From assembly GCA_964652775.1 (NCBI GenBank), contig CAZZAM010000005.1:62001-126000 (forward strand): a stretch of DNA of 64,000 bases. Direction: 5' to 3'. Each line of letters begins with the position of its first letter. Position 1 is the stretch's first letter. Source of the stretch: UBA11346 sp038060575 (GTDB lineage Bacteria > Planctomycetota > UBA11346). The translations under genes were made by a program, and so were the position numbers. Below, in pieces: positions 34,385 to 43,967 of this stretch. The notes below the pieces were generated by a model. It saw only the letters and a program-made list of their open reading frames with translations, was not told where the DNA came from and searched no databases.

Positions 34385-35164
34385 CTATTTATTCTTCGGG
34401 AAAGCCGGACCGGTAGCGACCGCAGGCGTCGCCGCAGCGGCAGCGGCCTGCTGATCGGCTGGCACTTCAACGCGGGTGACTTGTTCAGAGCGACCACGGG
34501 CGAGGCCGTCGATCAGCACCTTCACGACCAGCTGGATTGGACGAATGCCGTCGTCGTTGCCGGGAATGGGCAGATCAACCAGAGTCGGATCGGTGTCGCT
34601 GTCAACCAAACCGATGAGCGGGATGCTCAGGCGACGCGCTTCACGGATGGCGGTCTCTTCGTGCTTGGGATCGACCAGGAAGATCGCATCGGGCAGCTTG
34701 GCCATCGTGCGCACGCCTTCGAGGTTGCGCAGAATGCGACGACGTTCACGGCCATCGCGCGACTGAATCTTCTTCGACTCGCGCATGTACTCAGCGGTGT
34801 TGACGCGCGCTTCGATGTCGTCGAGGCGACGGATCGAGGTGCGCACGGTTTCGAAGTTGGTCAGCGTTCCACCGAGCCAACGCTCGGCCACGAACGGCAT
34901 GCCGGCGGCCTTGGCCGAATCGCGAATCACATCCTTGGCCTGACGCTTGGTGCCAACAAAGAGCAGCGTCTTGTTCGCGCGGGCCAACTTGGCGGCGTAG
35001 TAGTAGGCGTGGATGAGCTGCTTGGCAGTCTGACGCACGTCGATGATGTGGATGCCGCCGCGCTTACCGTACAGATACGGTGCCATGCGCGGATGCCAAA
35101 GGCTCGAGGAGGTTCCGAAGTGGATACCGCTATCGAGCAGTTCTTTGAGTTGGACAATAGCCAT
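34385..35164 (-). CDS. rpsB: 30S ribosomal protein S2
   Basis: About 259 residues from the ATG at 35164 (AGGAG 6 nt upstream; VQLKELLDSGIHFG). Typical S2 motifs are LWHPRMAPYLYGKRGGIHIIDV, LFVGTKRQAKDVI, RWLGGTLTNF, and PDAIFLVDPKHE. The frame stays open to 35359, but that Pro/Arg-rich extension is unlike S2 and lies upstream of the RBS. The Ala-rich C-terminal tail is longer than in E. coli. Confidence 0.96.
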   Translation of the reverse strand: MAIVQLKELLDSGIHFGTSSSLWHPRMAPYLYGKRGGIHIIDVRQTAKQLIHAYYYAAKLARANKTLLFVGTKRQAKDVIRDSAKAAGMPFVAERWLGGTLTNFETVRTSIRRLDDIEARVNTAEYMRESKKIQSRDGRERRRILRNLEGVRTMAKLPDAIFLVDPKHEETAIREARRLSIPLIGLVDSDTDPTLVDLPIPGNDDGIRPIQLVVKVLIDGLARGRSEQVTRVEVPADQQAAAAAATPAVATGPAFPKNK

Positions 35165-35541
35165 CTGGTGCTCCTGCCGGACCCTCTGCACGGGTGTCGG
35201 CGGTGGGCGACGCGCATGTGTCCAGTTCCGGTCGGCGCGTCGCCCGTGCGGACCAACCGCTGCGGACGTTGCCGGATCTGGTGCCCAGGGATCTGGGCGG
35301 GGGAGGCAAGGTAGTGGTACTGGGATATGCGTCAACAGCTTGGAGTCATTACCCAACAACGGCTTGGATTGGCGAAGGCGCTGTCGCAGAACTGTACGCT
35401 GAATGAGTTGGTGTGGGAGTTTTGCTGTTTGTCGACTGTTTACCTAAGTTCTGTTAATATATATTCTTATGTATATTTTACTGCGCTTCGGCCAATCAAC
35501 ATCACAGTGGCACAGTCGATGCTTTCACGGTAGGGTCCACT
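35165..35541. promoter_or_regulatory. Divergent spacer with rpsB promoter
   Basis: 377 bp between rpsB (-) and the lipoprotein operon (+), no gene seen. A sigma-70-like promoter on - is formed by TTGATT (35499-35494) and TATACA (35475-35470), 18 bp apart. Transcription would start near 35463, giving a leader of about 300 nt, long enough for S2 autoregulation. Confidence 0.4.
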
Positions 35542-36957
35542 ATGAACCGCAGCATCGCCGTCCACGCACTTGTCCTCTCTCTCGCCAGCTTGACTGGCTG
35601 TGCTGGCTATCGTAGCGCCGCTCTGCCGCCGATGACCGGTCCGCTAGCGACGGCTCCGGCAGCGCCGACGCTATCTGATGGACTCGTCGCCACGGTGGTG
35701 GAGTCGAACGGTCAAACGCTGGTCGAGTTTGCCTACGCTCAAAATCTCGTGCTTGAGCCTGGCTCACCCTTTCGTGTGTTCGCTGCAGATGGAACGCGGG
35801 TGAAGGGCATGCTCCAGGTGACCGAATTACCAAGCAAAGGTCGCGCGATTTGCCGGGTCATCGCCCTGACCAGCAAGGCCGATCCGCCATTGCCCGGCGA
35901 TCGCGTCCGCGAACTGAAGGCACTTGGCGACGACGGCGCGCACGCAGAGCGCAACGCGCAACTGGCAGCGAAATCAACGGATGTCGGTTCGCGCAACGAT
36001 GAAGAACGTTTTGTTGCGGTGCGGACTCAGTACCAACGGCTCATCGCTGAAGCTGTTGCCAAGCACGATGCCGAGTTGGTTGAAATTCGCCGTACCACCG
36101 ACGCGCGCTTGGCTGATGCCGAAGCGGCAACACGTCGCAACCTTGCCGAGCGGGAACAGGTGCATGCTGCCGCGCTTGCGGCCGTCCGTGCCGCCGGCGG
36201 TGAACAGGCCCTGGCTGCGGCCTCGGCCGAACGGCAGGCTGCTGCCGACCGTATGCGGACAGCGGTCCAAGAGCGCGATAATCTCCGCGTGCAAGTCGAT
36301 GGTTTGGTTCATGCCCAAGAGGACCTCCATCGGCGCATCGAACGCTTGATTAGCGAACACGCAGAAGCGGAGCGCGCCGCAAAGGTTCGTCTAACCGCAG
36401 AAGCCGAGGCACGAGAGCAATTGGCTGGGCGCCTTGCTGAAATTGAACGCCAGGCTGGCGGAAAATCCTCGGCTGCTGCCGCCTTACTAAGCCGTGATCC
36501 GAACCGCGACGAAGGCGTGCTTGAACGACTGCAGCGACTGTCGGCCGAAACGACGATTGCCAATGATCGTGCCACACGTGCAGAGACCGCCGCCGCCGAT
36601 GCCCAGCAGGCGCTACTCGCTTGTCGTCGTCAACTTGAAGAAGCGCAGGCTGCACGCGCGGCTGCTGAAGGACAACTGGTGCGCGCAGGCGAAGTCGACG
36701 CGAAACTCACCAAGTTAGCGAATGAACTCGAATCCGCTCGTCGCGAACTCGCCGGCGCGCGCGAACGTCAATCAGCGACTGAACTGGCGCGACTTGAAGC
36801 CGAACGTTCGCTCTATGACCTCAGTGCCCGCGTCCTGCGACTGCCCAAAGGCGGCGCAGATCAGTCGGCACTACAAGAACGACTCCGCGCCATTCTCGGC
36901 GCCCACGCCAATCAGGCTCCAGCGCAAGACGTGAATGCCCCGGAACGTAAACCATGA
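35542..36957 (+). CDS. Coiled-coil lipoprotein
   Basis: 471 residues. A lipoprotein signal (ASLTGC, Cys near residue 20) is followed by a small beta-rich domain (about 45-125; LVEFAYAQNLVLEPGSPFRV) and a long Ala/Glu/Arg-rich coiled coil (about 150-440). The last 70 residues (ELARLEAERSLYDLSARVLRLPKGG) share a pattern with the end of the next protein. Probably a periplasmic, envelope-spanning scaffold. Overlaps the next gene by 4 bp (ATGA). Not a recognised family. Confidence 0.72.
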   Translation: MNRSIAVHALVLSLASLTGCAGYRSAALPPMTGPLATAPAAPTLSDGLVATVVESNGQTLVEFAYAQNLVLEPGSPFRVFAADGTRVKGMLQVTELPSKGRAICRVIALTSKADPPLPGDRVRELKALGDDGAHAERNAQLAAKSTDVGSRNDEERFVAVRTQYQRLIAEAVAKHDAELVEIRRTTDARLADAEAATRRNLAEREQVHAAALAAVRAAGGEQALAAASAERQAAADRMRTAVQERDNLRVQVDGLVHAQEDLHRRIERLISEHAEAERAAKVRLTAEAEAREQLAGRLAEIERQAGGKSSAAAALLSRDPNRDEGVLERLQRLSAETTIANDRATRAETAAADAQQALLACRRQLEEAQAARAAAEGQLVRAGEVDAKLTKLANELESARRELAGARERQSATELARLEAERSLYDLSARVLRLPKGGADQSALQERLRAILGAHANQAPAQDVNAPERKP

Positions 36958-37685
36958 ACTTACCTCAATATCGCAATCCGGACTGCTGCCTTCAGAATAA
37001 ACCCACGTTTTTGACGCTGGCGCTGATGGTGGTCGTCATACTGCTTGCTGGTTGCGAGCTGCGGCCTCGCTCGGCGTCCTCGGGCGAGGGCGCAGCGCAT
37101 ACATCGCCTGAGGCGCGTGTGCTCGATTCACATATCGCCGAACTGGAAGCGCAAATCGCCAAACTGGAAAAGAACCTCGGCAAGGGACGCGGCGCCTTCC
37201 GTGACGGCAGCCTGCTGCGCGTCGAAGGGAAGGAAAAGGGAGAACCGCCGCTGGATCGCCTGCGGCGACTCGAGCGTGAACTCGCCGATGCACAGGCCCA
37301 ACTCTCTGCACGCGACGCACGGGTCGCTGAATTAGCCAAGGTATTGGCCAAGGAGCGCGATCAGGGAAAGGCGCTTGGTGAGCAAGCTAGCGATCTCGCC
37401 TATTCGCGCGATGCGTTGGTCACGGCTCAACAGGCGCTCGTTGAAGCCCGCGCTGAGACTGATGGCATGCGCGCACAGCTAGCCGCCAGTGAATTGCAAC
37501 GACTCAAAGCCGAGCGCGAGCAATATCGCTTTGCCGCCAAGATGTTGCGTCTCGTTCCTGGTCAGACCACGCAGCTGCTGGAGATTCAGGAAGAAGCCAG
37601 AGAATCGGCGCGAACACTCGAAGCGCATGTCCCAACCGGATCGACGCATCGTCCTACGAACAGCACCCCCTCGGAGTCGCACTGA
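36954..37685 (+). CDS. Coiled-coil lipoprotein, partner of preceding gene
   Basis: 243 residues. A longer n-region precedes a lipobox (VVILLAGC). The mature part is an almost continuous coiled coil (HIAELEAQIAKLEKNLG, LRRLERELADAQAQL) and ends with ELQRLKAEREQYRFAAKMLRLVPGQ, the same EL-RL-AER-Y-A-LRL-G pattern seen at the end of the preceding protein. The two probably interact through these coils. One base separates its stop from the next ATG. Confidence 0.72.
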   Translation: MNLPQYRNPDCCLQNKPTFLTLALMVVVILLAGCELRPRSASSGEGAAHTSPEARVLDSHIAELEAQIAKLEKNLGKGRGAFRDGSLLRVEGKEKGEPPLDRLRRLERELADAQAQLSARDARVAELAKVLAKERDQGKALGEQASDLAYSRDALVTAQQALVEARAETDGMRAQLAASELQRLKAEREQYRFAAKMLRLVPGQTTQLLEIQEEARESARTLEAHVPTGSTHRPTNSTPSESH

Positions 37686-37686
37686 T

Positions 37687-38337
37687 ATGCGTCTGTTCAT
37701 CGCCCTGCTTAGTGGAATTTTGCTTCTGGCATGTGCCGGCTGTAATTTTCGCTCGCCGTTTCGCAACCTGTCGCCAAGCCCGCCAAATAGCGTCAGCTGG
37801 TCAACGACCCCACGCGCCATTGAACCGATGCGCATTGCCATTGTGCCATTCACTCTTGCCGAACGTGTTGGCAAAGGAGCCGTGGAGCTGGCACCCTCGC
37901 TGGCGGCTAGTCTGCGTGAACTGGGTCTCCACCAGGTCGTCTTAGTTGGTCCAGAAGTCGCAGCTAAGCTGATCACTGCCGACCTCCACGCCAATTCAGT
38001 CAGCGTCGAAAGTCTGCACTCGGTTCGTGACGCCACCAACTGCGATGCCGTCATCGTTGGCCGCGTTGAACAGTTTGATGGTTATCATCCCATTTCACTC
38101 GCAGTTACTGTCCATCTTGTCAGCTGCCAAGACGGGGCGGTATTGTGGACTGCGCAGGCCGATCTCGACGGGCATCGTGATGATATCCAGCGTGACATCG
38201 AAGGCTGGTGGAGTCGTAATCGCGGCGAGGCAACCGCCGCGCTCAATACGTGGCGCTCGACCTTGGAAAGCCCGCGGGAGTTTTGCAAATATGCAACTGA
38301 CCGACTGGCCTGGACGATTGGGCAGCTTCCAGAATAG
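37687..38337 (+). CDS. Lipoprotein with an FlgO/TolB-N-like domain
   Basis: 216 residues. A signal with lipobox CAGC is followed by MRIAIVPFTLAERVGKGAVELAPSLAASLRELG, VVLVGPEVAAKL, CDAVIVGRVEQFDGYHPISL and GAVLWTAQADLDG. This is the pattern of small envelope lipoproteins with the TolB N-terminal or FlgO/LPP20-like fold (outer-membrane assembly helpers). The ATG at 37687 gives a clean signal peptide; the frame is open from 37489 but overlaps the previous gene. Last gene of a three-lipoprotein operon. Confidence 0.72.
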   Translation: MRLFIALLSGILLLACAGCNFRSPFRNLSPSPPNSVSWSTTPRAIEPMRIAIVPFTLAERVGKGAVELAPSLAASLRELGLHQVVLVGPEVAAKLITADLHANSVSVESLHSVRDATNCDAVIVGRVEQFDGYHPISLAVTVHLVSCQDGAVLWTAQADLDGHRDDIQRDIEGWWSRNRGEATAALNTWRSTLESPREFCKYATDRLAWTIGQLPE

Positions 38338-38502
38338 GGGCTTCGCCCCTAACGGCCGTCGGCCTACCCCACTGGCTTTGTCGAAGTTTGATTTCGCGGC
38401 GCTACGCTTGCGAAATCATGGCGGCATCGGCTGCGCCGATTGTATGCCGCCACCACTTCTCGGCGCCAGTCGTCGCTATGCGACGGATTTACCGTCAAAT
38501 AG
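38338..38502 (+). repeat. Post-stop modular hairpin element (family R copy 3)
   Basis: Begins at the stop codon of the preceding gene: GGGGCTTCGCCCC, CGGCCGTCGGCC, CCCCACTGGCTTTGTCG, a TTTCGC...GCGAAA hairpin, then GGCGGCATCGGCTGCGCCGA...TGTATGCCGCC and CTCGGCGCCAG, ending with a CGTCGCTATGCGACG hairpin. It fills the gap between convergent genes. Confidence 0.8.
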
Positions 38503-38781
38503 TTAGATGAATTCGCACCAGTACGCGCTGGGAGCCACTGCCTTCACATCGAATTTCGTTTTGGCGGCAACTTCAAATGCGGTGCCCGCAGCGTAGGTGA
38601 TCCATGCGCCCGGAGCGACCCGCGCTTGTAGTTCTCCGTTGATCACGGTCATGCGCTCGGCGCTGTCGGTGGTGAACTGGAATTCGCCGGGCTCGATAAC
38701 GCCAACCGTCTGACGACGACCATGGCGCTCGTAGCCAAGGCTTTGCACCTTACCGTCAAAGTAGGAATTATGCTTAAGCAT
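38503..38781 (-). CDS. ppnP: Pyrimidine/purine nucleoside phosphorylase PpnP
   Basis: About 92 residues, a cupin of the former DUF1255/YaiE family: MLKHNSYFDGKVQSLGY, TVGVIEPGEFQF, RMTVINGELQAR, FDVKAVAPSAYWCEF. The family cleaves several nucleosides with phosphate. The ATG at 38781 matches the family's N terminus; an in-frame ATG at 38805 lies in the preceding gene. Its first codons overlap the end of the UPF0114 gene, so the pair is co-transcribed. Confidence 0.92.
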   Translation of the reverse strand: MLKHNSYFDGKVQSLGYERHGRRQTVGVIEPGEFQFTTDSAERMTVINGELQARVAPGAWITYAAGTAFEVAAKTKFDVKAVAPSAYWCEFI

Positions 38782-39394
38782 GCTTGTGCTCCTTAGCGGC
38801 TTCACGCTCGCATTCGGTGTCGTGGGCCAGCTTCAACTTGCGCTCAAACACCAAGTCACTCCACGCGAGCATCAACGTGGTAACGATGAAGGCGACGTGG
38901 ATGCCGACCTGCCAGGCGATGACGCCGTGATTGACCGGGGCATCCAGTGGCAACGTCCCAATGGAGTTGAAACTCTGCAGTAAATGGATGCCAGAGATGG
39001 ACACCAATGCTCCAGCCAATTTGGTCTTGAGCGTTCCTGGGTCGATGTGATCCAGCCATGCCGGTCGATCGACCTGATCATCGAGATCCAACTTGCTGAC
39101 GAACGTCGCATACCCGCCGATCAGCACCATGATGACGAGGTTGGCGACCATGATCATATCGACGAGGCCAAGCAGCACCGCGACCACCGTGCGTTCGCTG
39201 AACACATGCGTCTTAACGCCGTCTACGATGGCCTCGGTGCCAAATATGGCGATGTTGCCCAAATGCCACAATTCGTGGAAGAAGGAGACACTGTAGCAGA
39301 TCTGACCGATGATCAGACCTACGTAGAGCGGGGCGAGCAGCCAGCGGCTGGCGAAGACGCTCCACTCGGTCAAGGACTCGATTCGTTTCAGCAT
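38774..39394 (-). CDS. UPF0114/YqhA-like inner-membrane protein
   Basis: About 206 residues from the ATG at 39394 (MLKRIESLTEWSVFASRWLLAP); an earlier ATG exists at 39430. Motifs RWLLAPLYVGLIIG, VDMIMVANLVIMVLIGGY, WLDHIDPGTLKTKLAGALVSISGIHLLQSF match the family. Four membrane helices are visible. Function is not established. Overlaps ppnP by 8 bp. Confidence 0.88.
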   Translation of the reverse strand: MLKRIESLTEWSVFASRWLLAPLYVGLIIGQICYSVSFFHELWHLGNIAIFGTEAIVDGVKTHVFSERTVVAVLLGLVDMIMVANLVIMVLIGGYATFVSKLDLDDQVDRPAWLDHIDPGTLKTKLAGALVSISGIHLLQSFNSIGTLPLDAPVNHGVIAWQVGIHVAFIVTTLMLAWSDLVFERKLKLAHDTECEREAAKEHKHA

Positions 39395-39481
39395 GGGCGG
39401 GGTATGTATGGACAAGACCCCCGCTGGCAATGCACAGCCGGACCCGTCAATGCTGCCCGGATAGGGGTGGGTGGTGGGATG

Positions 39482-39587
39482 GAATGTAGAATGCGCGAGT
39501 GACGAATGCGCGAATGCCTAGCAAAATGCGCCTCTTGCTGAAAATTTGCGACATTCGAGCATTCGCACATTCGAGCATTCTACATTC
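39482..39587. repeat. Palindromic element, GAATGCG-type arms
   Basis: A perfect 13-bp outer inverted repeat (GAATGTAGAATGC with GCATTCTACATTC) plus further GAATGCG-like units inside. It lies between divergent UPF0114 and DUF4139 genes. The rest of 39395-39680 shows no gene. Confidence 0.7.
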
Positions 39588-39680
39588 TACTCCTCGCCCC
39601 CTGGCGACCGCCATCAGGCCACTAAGGTTCTGCCCACCGATCCGTAGATAGGCCAATACCCCCCTTCAGGAACCTCTACC

Positions 39681-41771
39681 ATGCGCGCTCCCATGTCCTC
39701 CGTGTCCACTTCGCTCCTTGCCCTGGCCACCACTGTGGCCTTAGCGGCAGAACCGGTGGTCGGGGTCGATCTACCGGTCTCTGAAGTTACGTTGTTCAGC
39801 TCTGGCGTCGGCACCTTCGTCCATGCCGGGACTGTTCAGGGCGATGCGACCGCCGAGCTGCGCTTCCGCACAGGTCAGATCAACGATGTCCTCAAAAGTT
39901 TGGTCCTCGAAGATCTCAACGGCGGCACCGTCGGTACGGTCGGCTATCCCTCGCAGGATCCACTCGAAAAAACGTTGAAGAGCTTCCAGGTTGACGTCTC
40001 GGGCAACCCCCCACTCGCTGGGCTGCTGAACCAACTGCGCGGTGCCCGCGTGCAAGTCCAAGTCCTTGATGCGACCATCGACGGTATCGTCATCGGCTGC
40101 GAACAGCGCACGAAAGTACTGCCGCAAAACGGTGGTACTGAGGTGACATGGGTTCTCAACATTTTGGAAAATGGCTCGCTCCGGCCGCTTGCCCTAGCCG
40201 ATGTGCGTACGGTGAAGCCAACCGATCCGGCACTGCAGGCTGAGCTCGGTAAAGCACTCGCTGCACTCGCGCAGTCACGCGATCAGGACAAGAAGCCGGT
40301 GAGCCTCTCCTTCCGTGGTCAAGGCCAACGCCGCGTCCGTCTCCAATACGTTGCTGAAGCGCCGGTCTGGAAGGCAAGCTATCGTCTGCTCCTCGGCAAG
40401 GACAAGGACCCCACCAATCTCCAAGGCTGGGCGATCGTCGAAAATCCGACTGACAGCGACTGGACCGACGTGAAGTTGACCCTGGTCAGCGGCCGTCCGG
40501 TGTCGTTCATCCAAGATCTCTATCGACCGCTCTACGCCCATCGCCCGGAAGTCGCGACGGAATTGCAGAGCGGCCTGCGACCAGTGGCGTATGGAGGTGG
40601 CATCGGTGGGGAAAAGGGGAAGGCTGAATTACAGGGACGAGCGGCCCCGAAACCAAGCGCAGCGCCGGGCATGGCAATGGCGGCTGAACAGGCCAAGTCC
40701 TATCGCCTGCGGGCCGGTGCCGAATCCGATAAGCCAATGGACGCCATGGCAGCAGACGATGGACGCAGCTTCAACGCTTCATCTTCCATCCAGATCGCCA
40801 CGCAGTCCGTAGCCGAAGTCGGCGAACTCTTCGCCTACAACACGGGCAAGGTGACCATTCCGCGCCAACGCTCGGCCATGATTCCGTTCGTCGGGAGCGC
40901 GATCCTGTGCGAGAAGGTCTCGATCTACAATCGCAACGTGCTGTCCCGCAATCCCTTGTCTGGTGCACGGTTGACCAACACGACCGGCAACTCGCTGTCG
41001 GCAGGGCCAATGACCGTTTATGATGACGGAACCTACGCCGGTGATGCGCAATTGACCCAACTGCCGCCGGGCCAAGTACGCCTTGTCTCGTTCGCCATTG
41101 ATCAACGCGTCGTCGTGGACAGCGAGAAGGAACGCAGCGATCAGCGGCGCACCTTGGCCAAGATCGTTCGTGGCGTCCTCGAAATCCAGGTTGTCACCTT
41201 CCAGGGCCGCACCTATGTCGCTGACAATCAGGGCGACGCAGACAAGAACCTGATCATTGAACACGGCCGCAATGCCAGCTGGACGCTCTATGAAACTCCC
41301 GCCGCACTGGAGACAACCGAACATCTGTATCGCTTCAAATTGGCGGTCCCAGCGCGCAAGAAGACCGAATTGGTGGTGACTGAACGCTTCGTCAACAGTG
41401 AACGGATGGCCTTGTTCGCGAGCGATGCGAATACCATCGCCGCCTTCATCGACACCAAGGATCTCAAGCCAGCAGTCAAAGACGCGCTTGTCCGTACGCG
41501 TGGATTCATCGATGCAGTCAACCATGCCGAACACGCGCGCGAAAATGTTCACCAACAGCTCAAGGCCATCGCCGAAGATCAAGAACGCATCCGCCGTAAC
41601 GTCAACTCGGTTGACCGCAGCAGCGACTACGCCAAACGTCTAATGACCAAACTGAACGAACAGGAAACGACGCTTGATCAGCTCCGCGTCAAAGATGAGC
41701 AGTTGCTGGCTGACATCAATGCCAAGCGCAAGGAATTGGCGGATTACGTGAGCAACCTCACGGTGGAATGA
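39681..41771 (+). CDS. DUF4139 (MuiA-like) secreted protein
   Basis: 696 residues with a signal peptide (LLALATTVALAAEP). The N-terminal part (VSEVTLFSSGVGTFVHAG) and the DUF4139 body (PVWKASYRLLLGK, LQGWAIVENPTDSDWTDVKLTLVSGRP, IEHGRNASWTLYETPAALETTEHLYRF) are clear. A C-terminal coiled coil (about 600-690) follows. Relatives include mucoidy-inhibitor MuiA-like proteins; their function is not settled. Confidence 0.87.
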   Translation: MRAPMSSVSTSLLALATTVALAAEPVVGVDLPVSEVTLFSSGVGTFVHAGTVQGDATAELRFRTGQINDVLKSLVLEDLNGGTVGTVGYPSQDPLEKTLKSFQVDVSGNPPLAGLLNQLRGARVQVQVLDATIDGIVIGCEQRTKVLPQNGGTEVTWVLNILENGSLRPLALADVRTVKPTDPALQAELGKALAALAQSRDQDKKPVSLSFRGQGQRRVRLQYVAEAPVWKASYRLLLGKDKDPTNLQGWAIVENPTDSDWTDVKLTLVSGRPVSFIQDLYRPLYAHRPEVATELQSGLRPVAYGGGIGGEKGKAELQGRAAPKPSAAPGMAMAAEQAKSYRLRAGAESDKPMDAMAADDGRSFNASSSIQIATQSVAEVGELFAYNTGKVTIPRQRSAMIPFVGSAILCEKVSIYNRNVLSRNPLSGARLTNTTGNSLSAGPMTVYDDGTYAGDAQLTQLPPGQVRLVSFAIDQRVVVDSEKERSDQRRTLAKIVRGVLEIQVVTFQGRTYVADNQGDADKNLIIEHGRNASWTLYETPAALETTEHLYRFKLAVPARKKTELVVTERFVNSERMALFASDANTIAAFIDTKDLKPAVKDALVRTRGFIDAVNHAEHARENVHQQLKAIAEDQERIRRNVNSVDRSSDYAKRLMTKLNEQETTLDQLRVKDEQLLADINAKRKELADYVSNLTVE

Positions 41772-41846
41772 AAGGATGAAGGATGAATGCAGAAGGAAGA
41801 AGTGTTCGAAACTTCATCCTTCTGCATTTCTTACTTCTTACTTTTC
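41772..41846. terminator. Bidirectional hairpin, GAAGGAT-type repeat
   Basis: AAGGATGAAGGATGAA units on the left and TTCATCCTTC on the right form a hairpin (stem TGCAGAAGGAAGAAGT with ACTTCATCCTTCTGCA, about 41788-41826). It sits between convergent genes. Related purine-rich palindromes occur near 45911 and 51920. Confidence 0.65.
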
Positions 41847-43241
41847 TCAGAACAGTCGGTTTAACCCGTTGAGAGCCGCCACCCGATACGCCTCAGCCAT
41901 GGTCGGATAATTAAACGTGTTCGAGACGAACCAGCGCACGGTGTTGTTCGGTGCCGGCTGACTCATGATCGCCTGGCCGATGTGGATGATCTCGGTCGCT
42001 TGGTAGCCGAAGCAATGAATGCCGAGGATCTCAGTACTCTCACGATGGAAGAGGATCTTGAGCATGCCCACGGTCTGGCCGACGATTTGCGCGCGGGCGA
42101 GACTACGGAATAATGAATGGCCGACTTCATATGGCACCTTCGCCTCGGTCAGTTCACGTTCGGTCTTGCCGATCGAACTGATCTCGGGACTGGTGAAAAT
42201 ACCAGTCGGAACAATGCGTCCGAGGTTGCGGTCGCAGGCATGGTCTTGACCAAGCAGATGGAATGCCGCAGCTCGCCCCTGATCATACGAAGCGCTGGCA
42301 AGACTTGGGGGTCCGATCACGTCACCAACCGCAAAGATGTTCGGCGTGCTGGTACGGAAGTGGTCATCCACCGGAATGTGCCCACGTGGCGTCGGCACGA
42401 TCCCAACCGTTTCGAGACCCAAGTCTTCAACGTTGCCAGCGCGGCCGTTGGCCCACAGCAGCACATCGCTGAGTAGGCGTTTGCCGCTCTTCAGGTGCAA
42501 CACAACGCCGTCGTCCTTGGCCTCGACCCGATCAGCCTCTTCATTGTGACGCACCAGACAGCCCTGGTCACGGAGATGGTAAGCCAGGGCGTCAACGATT
42601 TCATCATCAAGAAACGACAGCAAGCGATCGCGGGTATTGACGAGATTCACCTTGATGCCGAGGTTGCGGAACATCGAAGCGTATTCGCAACCAATGACGC
42701 CGGCACCATAAATCGTGATCGACTTCGGCGTATCGGTGAGTTTAAGGATCGTGTCACTATCACGAATGCGCGGATGCGAAAAATCGATGCCTTTGGGCCG
42801 CGCTGGACGCGATCCGCTGGCAATGACGACGAACTCAGCGGAATAGCGCTCGACCAGACCATTGGCGCTTTTGACCTCGACCGTATGCGCATCGACCAAC
42901 TGAGCGCGCCCATTTAGCACTCGCACTTGATTGCGATCGTAAAAATCCGAGCGCATGGAAACCTGGCGACGGATAACCCCCTCAGCAGCCTTTAACATTT
43001 GCGGGATACCAACACCCACATCGGCCAAGGGCTTGAGGACTGGATTCGAACGCAGACCAGACCACTGGAAGATCGCCTGACGCAACGCCTTGCTGGGGAT
43101 GGTTCCCCAATGCGTGCAGCCACCGCCGACCTCGCCGTACGCCTCCACCACGCAAACATTTTTGCCGGATTTACAGGCCTGCATGGCGACCCCTTCGCCG
43201 CCTGGGCCGGAGCCAATGACGATCAGATCAAAGTCGGGCAT
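41847..43241 (-). CDS. sthA: Soluble NAD(P)+ transhydrogenase SthA
   Basis: 464 residues. FAD-binding IVIGSGPGGEGVAMQ, then GGGCTHWGTIPSKALR: only one Cys of the disulfide pair used by lipoamide and glutathione reductases is present, a hallmark of SthA. An NAD-binding GAGVIGCEYASMFRNLG motif and C-terminal dimer domain follow. It transfers hydride between NADPH and NAD+, balancing the nicotinamide pools. Converges with the DUF4139 gene. Confidence 0.93.
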   Translation of the reverse strand: MPDFDLIVIGSGPGGEGVAMQACKSGKNVCVVEAYGEVGGGCTHWGTIPSKALRQAIFQWSGLRSNPVLKPLADVGVGIPQMLKAAEGVIRRQVSMRSDFYDRNQVRVLNGRAQLVDAHTVEVKSANGLVERYSAEFVVIASGSRPARPKGIDFSHPRIRDSDTILKLTDTPKSITIYGAGVIGCEYASMFRNLGIKVNLVNTRDRLLSFLDDEIVDALAYHLRDQGCLVRHNEEADRVEAKDDGVVLHLKSGKRLLSDVLLWANGRAGNVEDLGLETVGIVPTPRGHIPVDDHFRTSTPNIFAVGDVIGPPSLASASYDQGRAAAFHLLGQDHACDRNLGRIVPTGIFTSPEISSIGKTERELTEAKVPYEVGHSLFRSLARAQIVGQTVGMLKILFHRESTEILGIHCFGYQATEIIHIGQAIMSQPAPNNTVRWFVSNTFNYPTMAEAYRVAALNGLNRLF

Positions 43242-43365
43242 TGCTGAACTCCTCGCGCCAGACTAGGCAGGTCCTCACCTTTCGCCACGTCCAGCCTCAG
43301 CAAGGCTGTCCAAGATGACCTATAAAGAACTTGGAAACACCTGCATAGTCAACAACCTGCCGCCC

Positions 43366-43953
43366 ATGAGGAACTTCATGCTACTCGCCATGCTGACGTC
43401 ACTGTGCGGCCTCGCCGCTGCGGCCACTGAACATCCGGCCGCACCCACCGATCCGAAGGGGCCGCTCGACTTCACCCTGACCGACATCGATGGAAAACCG
43501 TACCCGCTGTCGCAGCACAAAGGCAAGGTCATCCTGCTGATCAACGTCGCCTCGAAATGCGGCCTCACCCCGCAGTACACCGCTCTGCAAACGCTCTACT
43601 CACTCAAGAAGGACAAAGGTCTGATCTTGATCGGCATTCCGGCAAACGAATTCGGCGGCCAGGAACCTGGCAGTGAAACCGATATCAAAACGTTCTGCAG
43701 TTCCAAGTACGCGGTCACGTTTCCCTTGATGTCCAAAGCGGTAGTTAAAGGCGATGGCATCACGCCGCTCTACAACTGGCTGACCACCAAGAGTCCGTTC
43801 CCCGGACCAATCAAATGGAACTTCAACAAGTTCCTCATCGGCCGCGATGGTGCTGTGAAGGCCCGCTTCGAACCCAAAGTCACGCCAGACGACAAGACGG
43901 TGACCGAGGCGATCGACAAGGAACTCGCGGTCGAAGTGCCGAAGACGAAGTAA
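43366..43953 (+). CDS. Exported glutathione peroxidase-family protein
   Basis: About 195 residues from the ATG at 43366 with a signal peptide (RNFMLLAMLTSLCGLAAA); a second ATG at 43378 has AGGA 5 nt upstream and may be used instead. The thioredoxin fold has the catalytic Cys in NVASKCGLT, the Gln region (GIPANEFGGQEPG) and WNFNKFLI with the Trp and Asn of the tetrad. It likely reduces peroxides in the periplasm with thioredoxin-type donors. Distinct from cytoplasmic BtuE because of the signal. Confidence 0.9.
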   Translation: MRNFMLLAMLTSLCGLAAAATEHPAAPTDPKGPLDFTLTDIDGKPYPLSQHKGKVILLINVASKCGLTPQYTALQTLYSLKKDKGLILIGIPANEFGGQEPGSETDIKTFCSSKYAVTFPLMSKAVVKGDGITPLYNWLTTKSPFPGPIKWNFNKFLIGRDGAVKARFEPKVTPDDKTVTEAIDKELAVEVPKTK

Positions 43954-43967
43954 TCCTAGAAAAAGCA

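Noticed and set aside
35165..35359. N-terminal extension of ribosomal protein S2
   Set aside because: Pro/Arg-rich, unlike S2, and upstream of a clear AGGAG site before the ATG at 35164.
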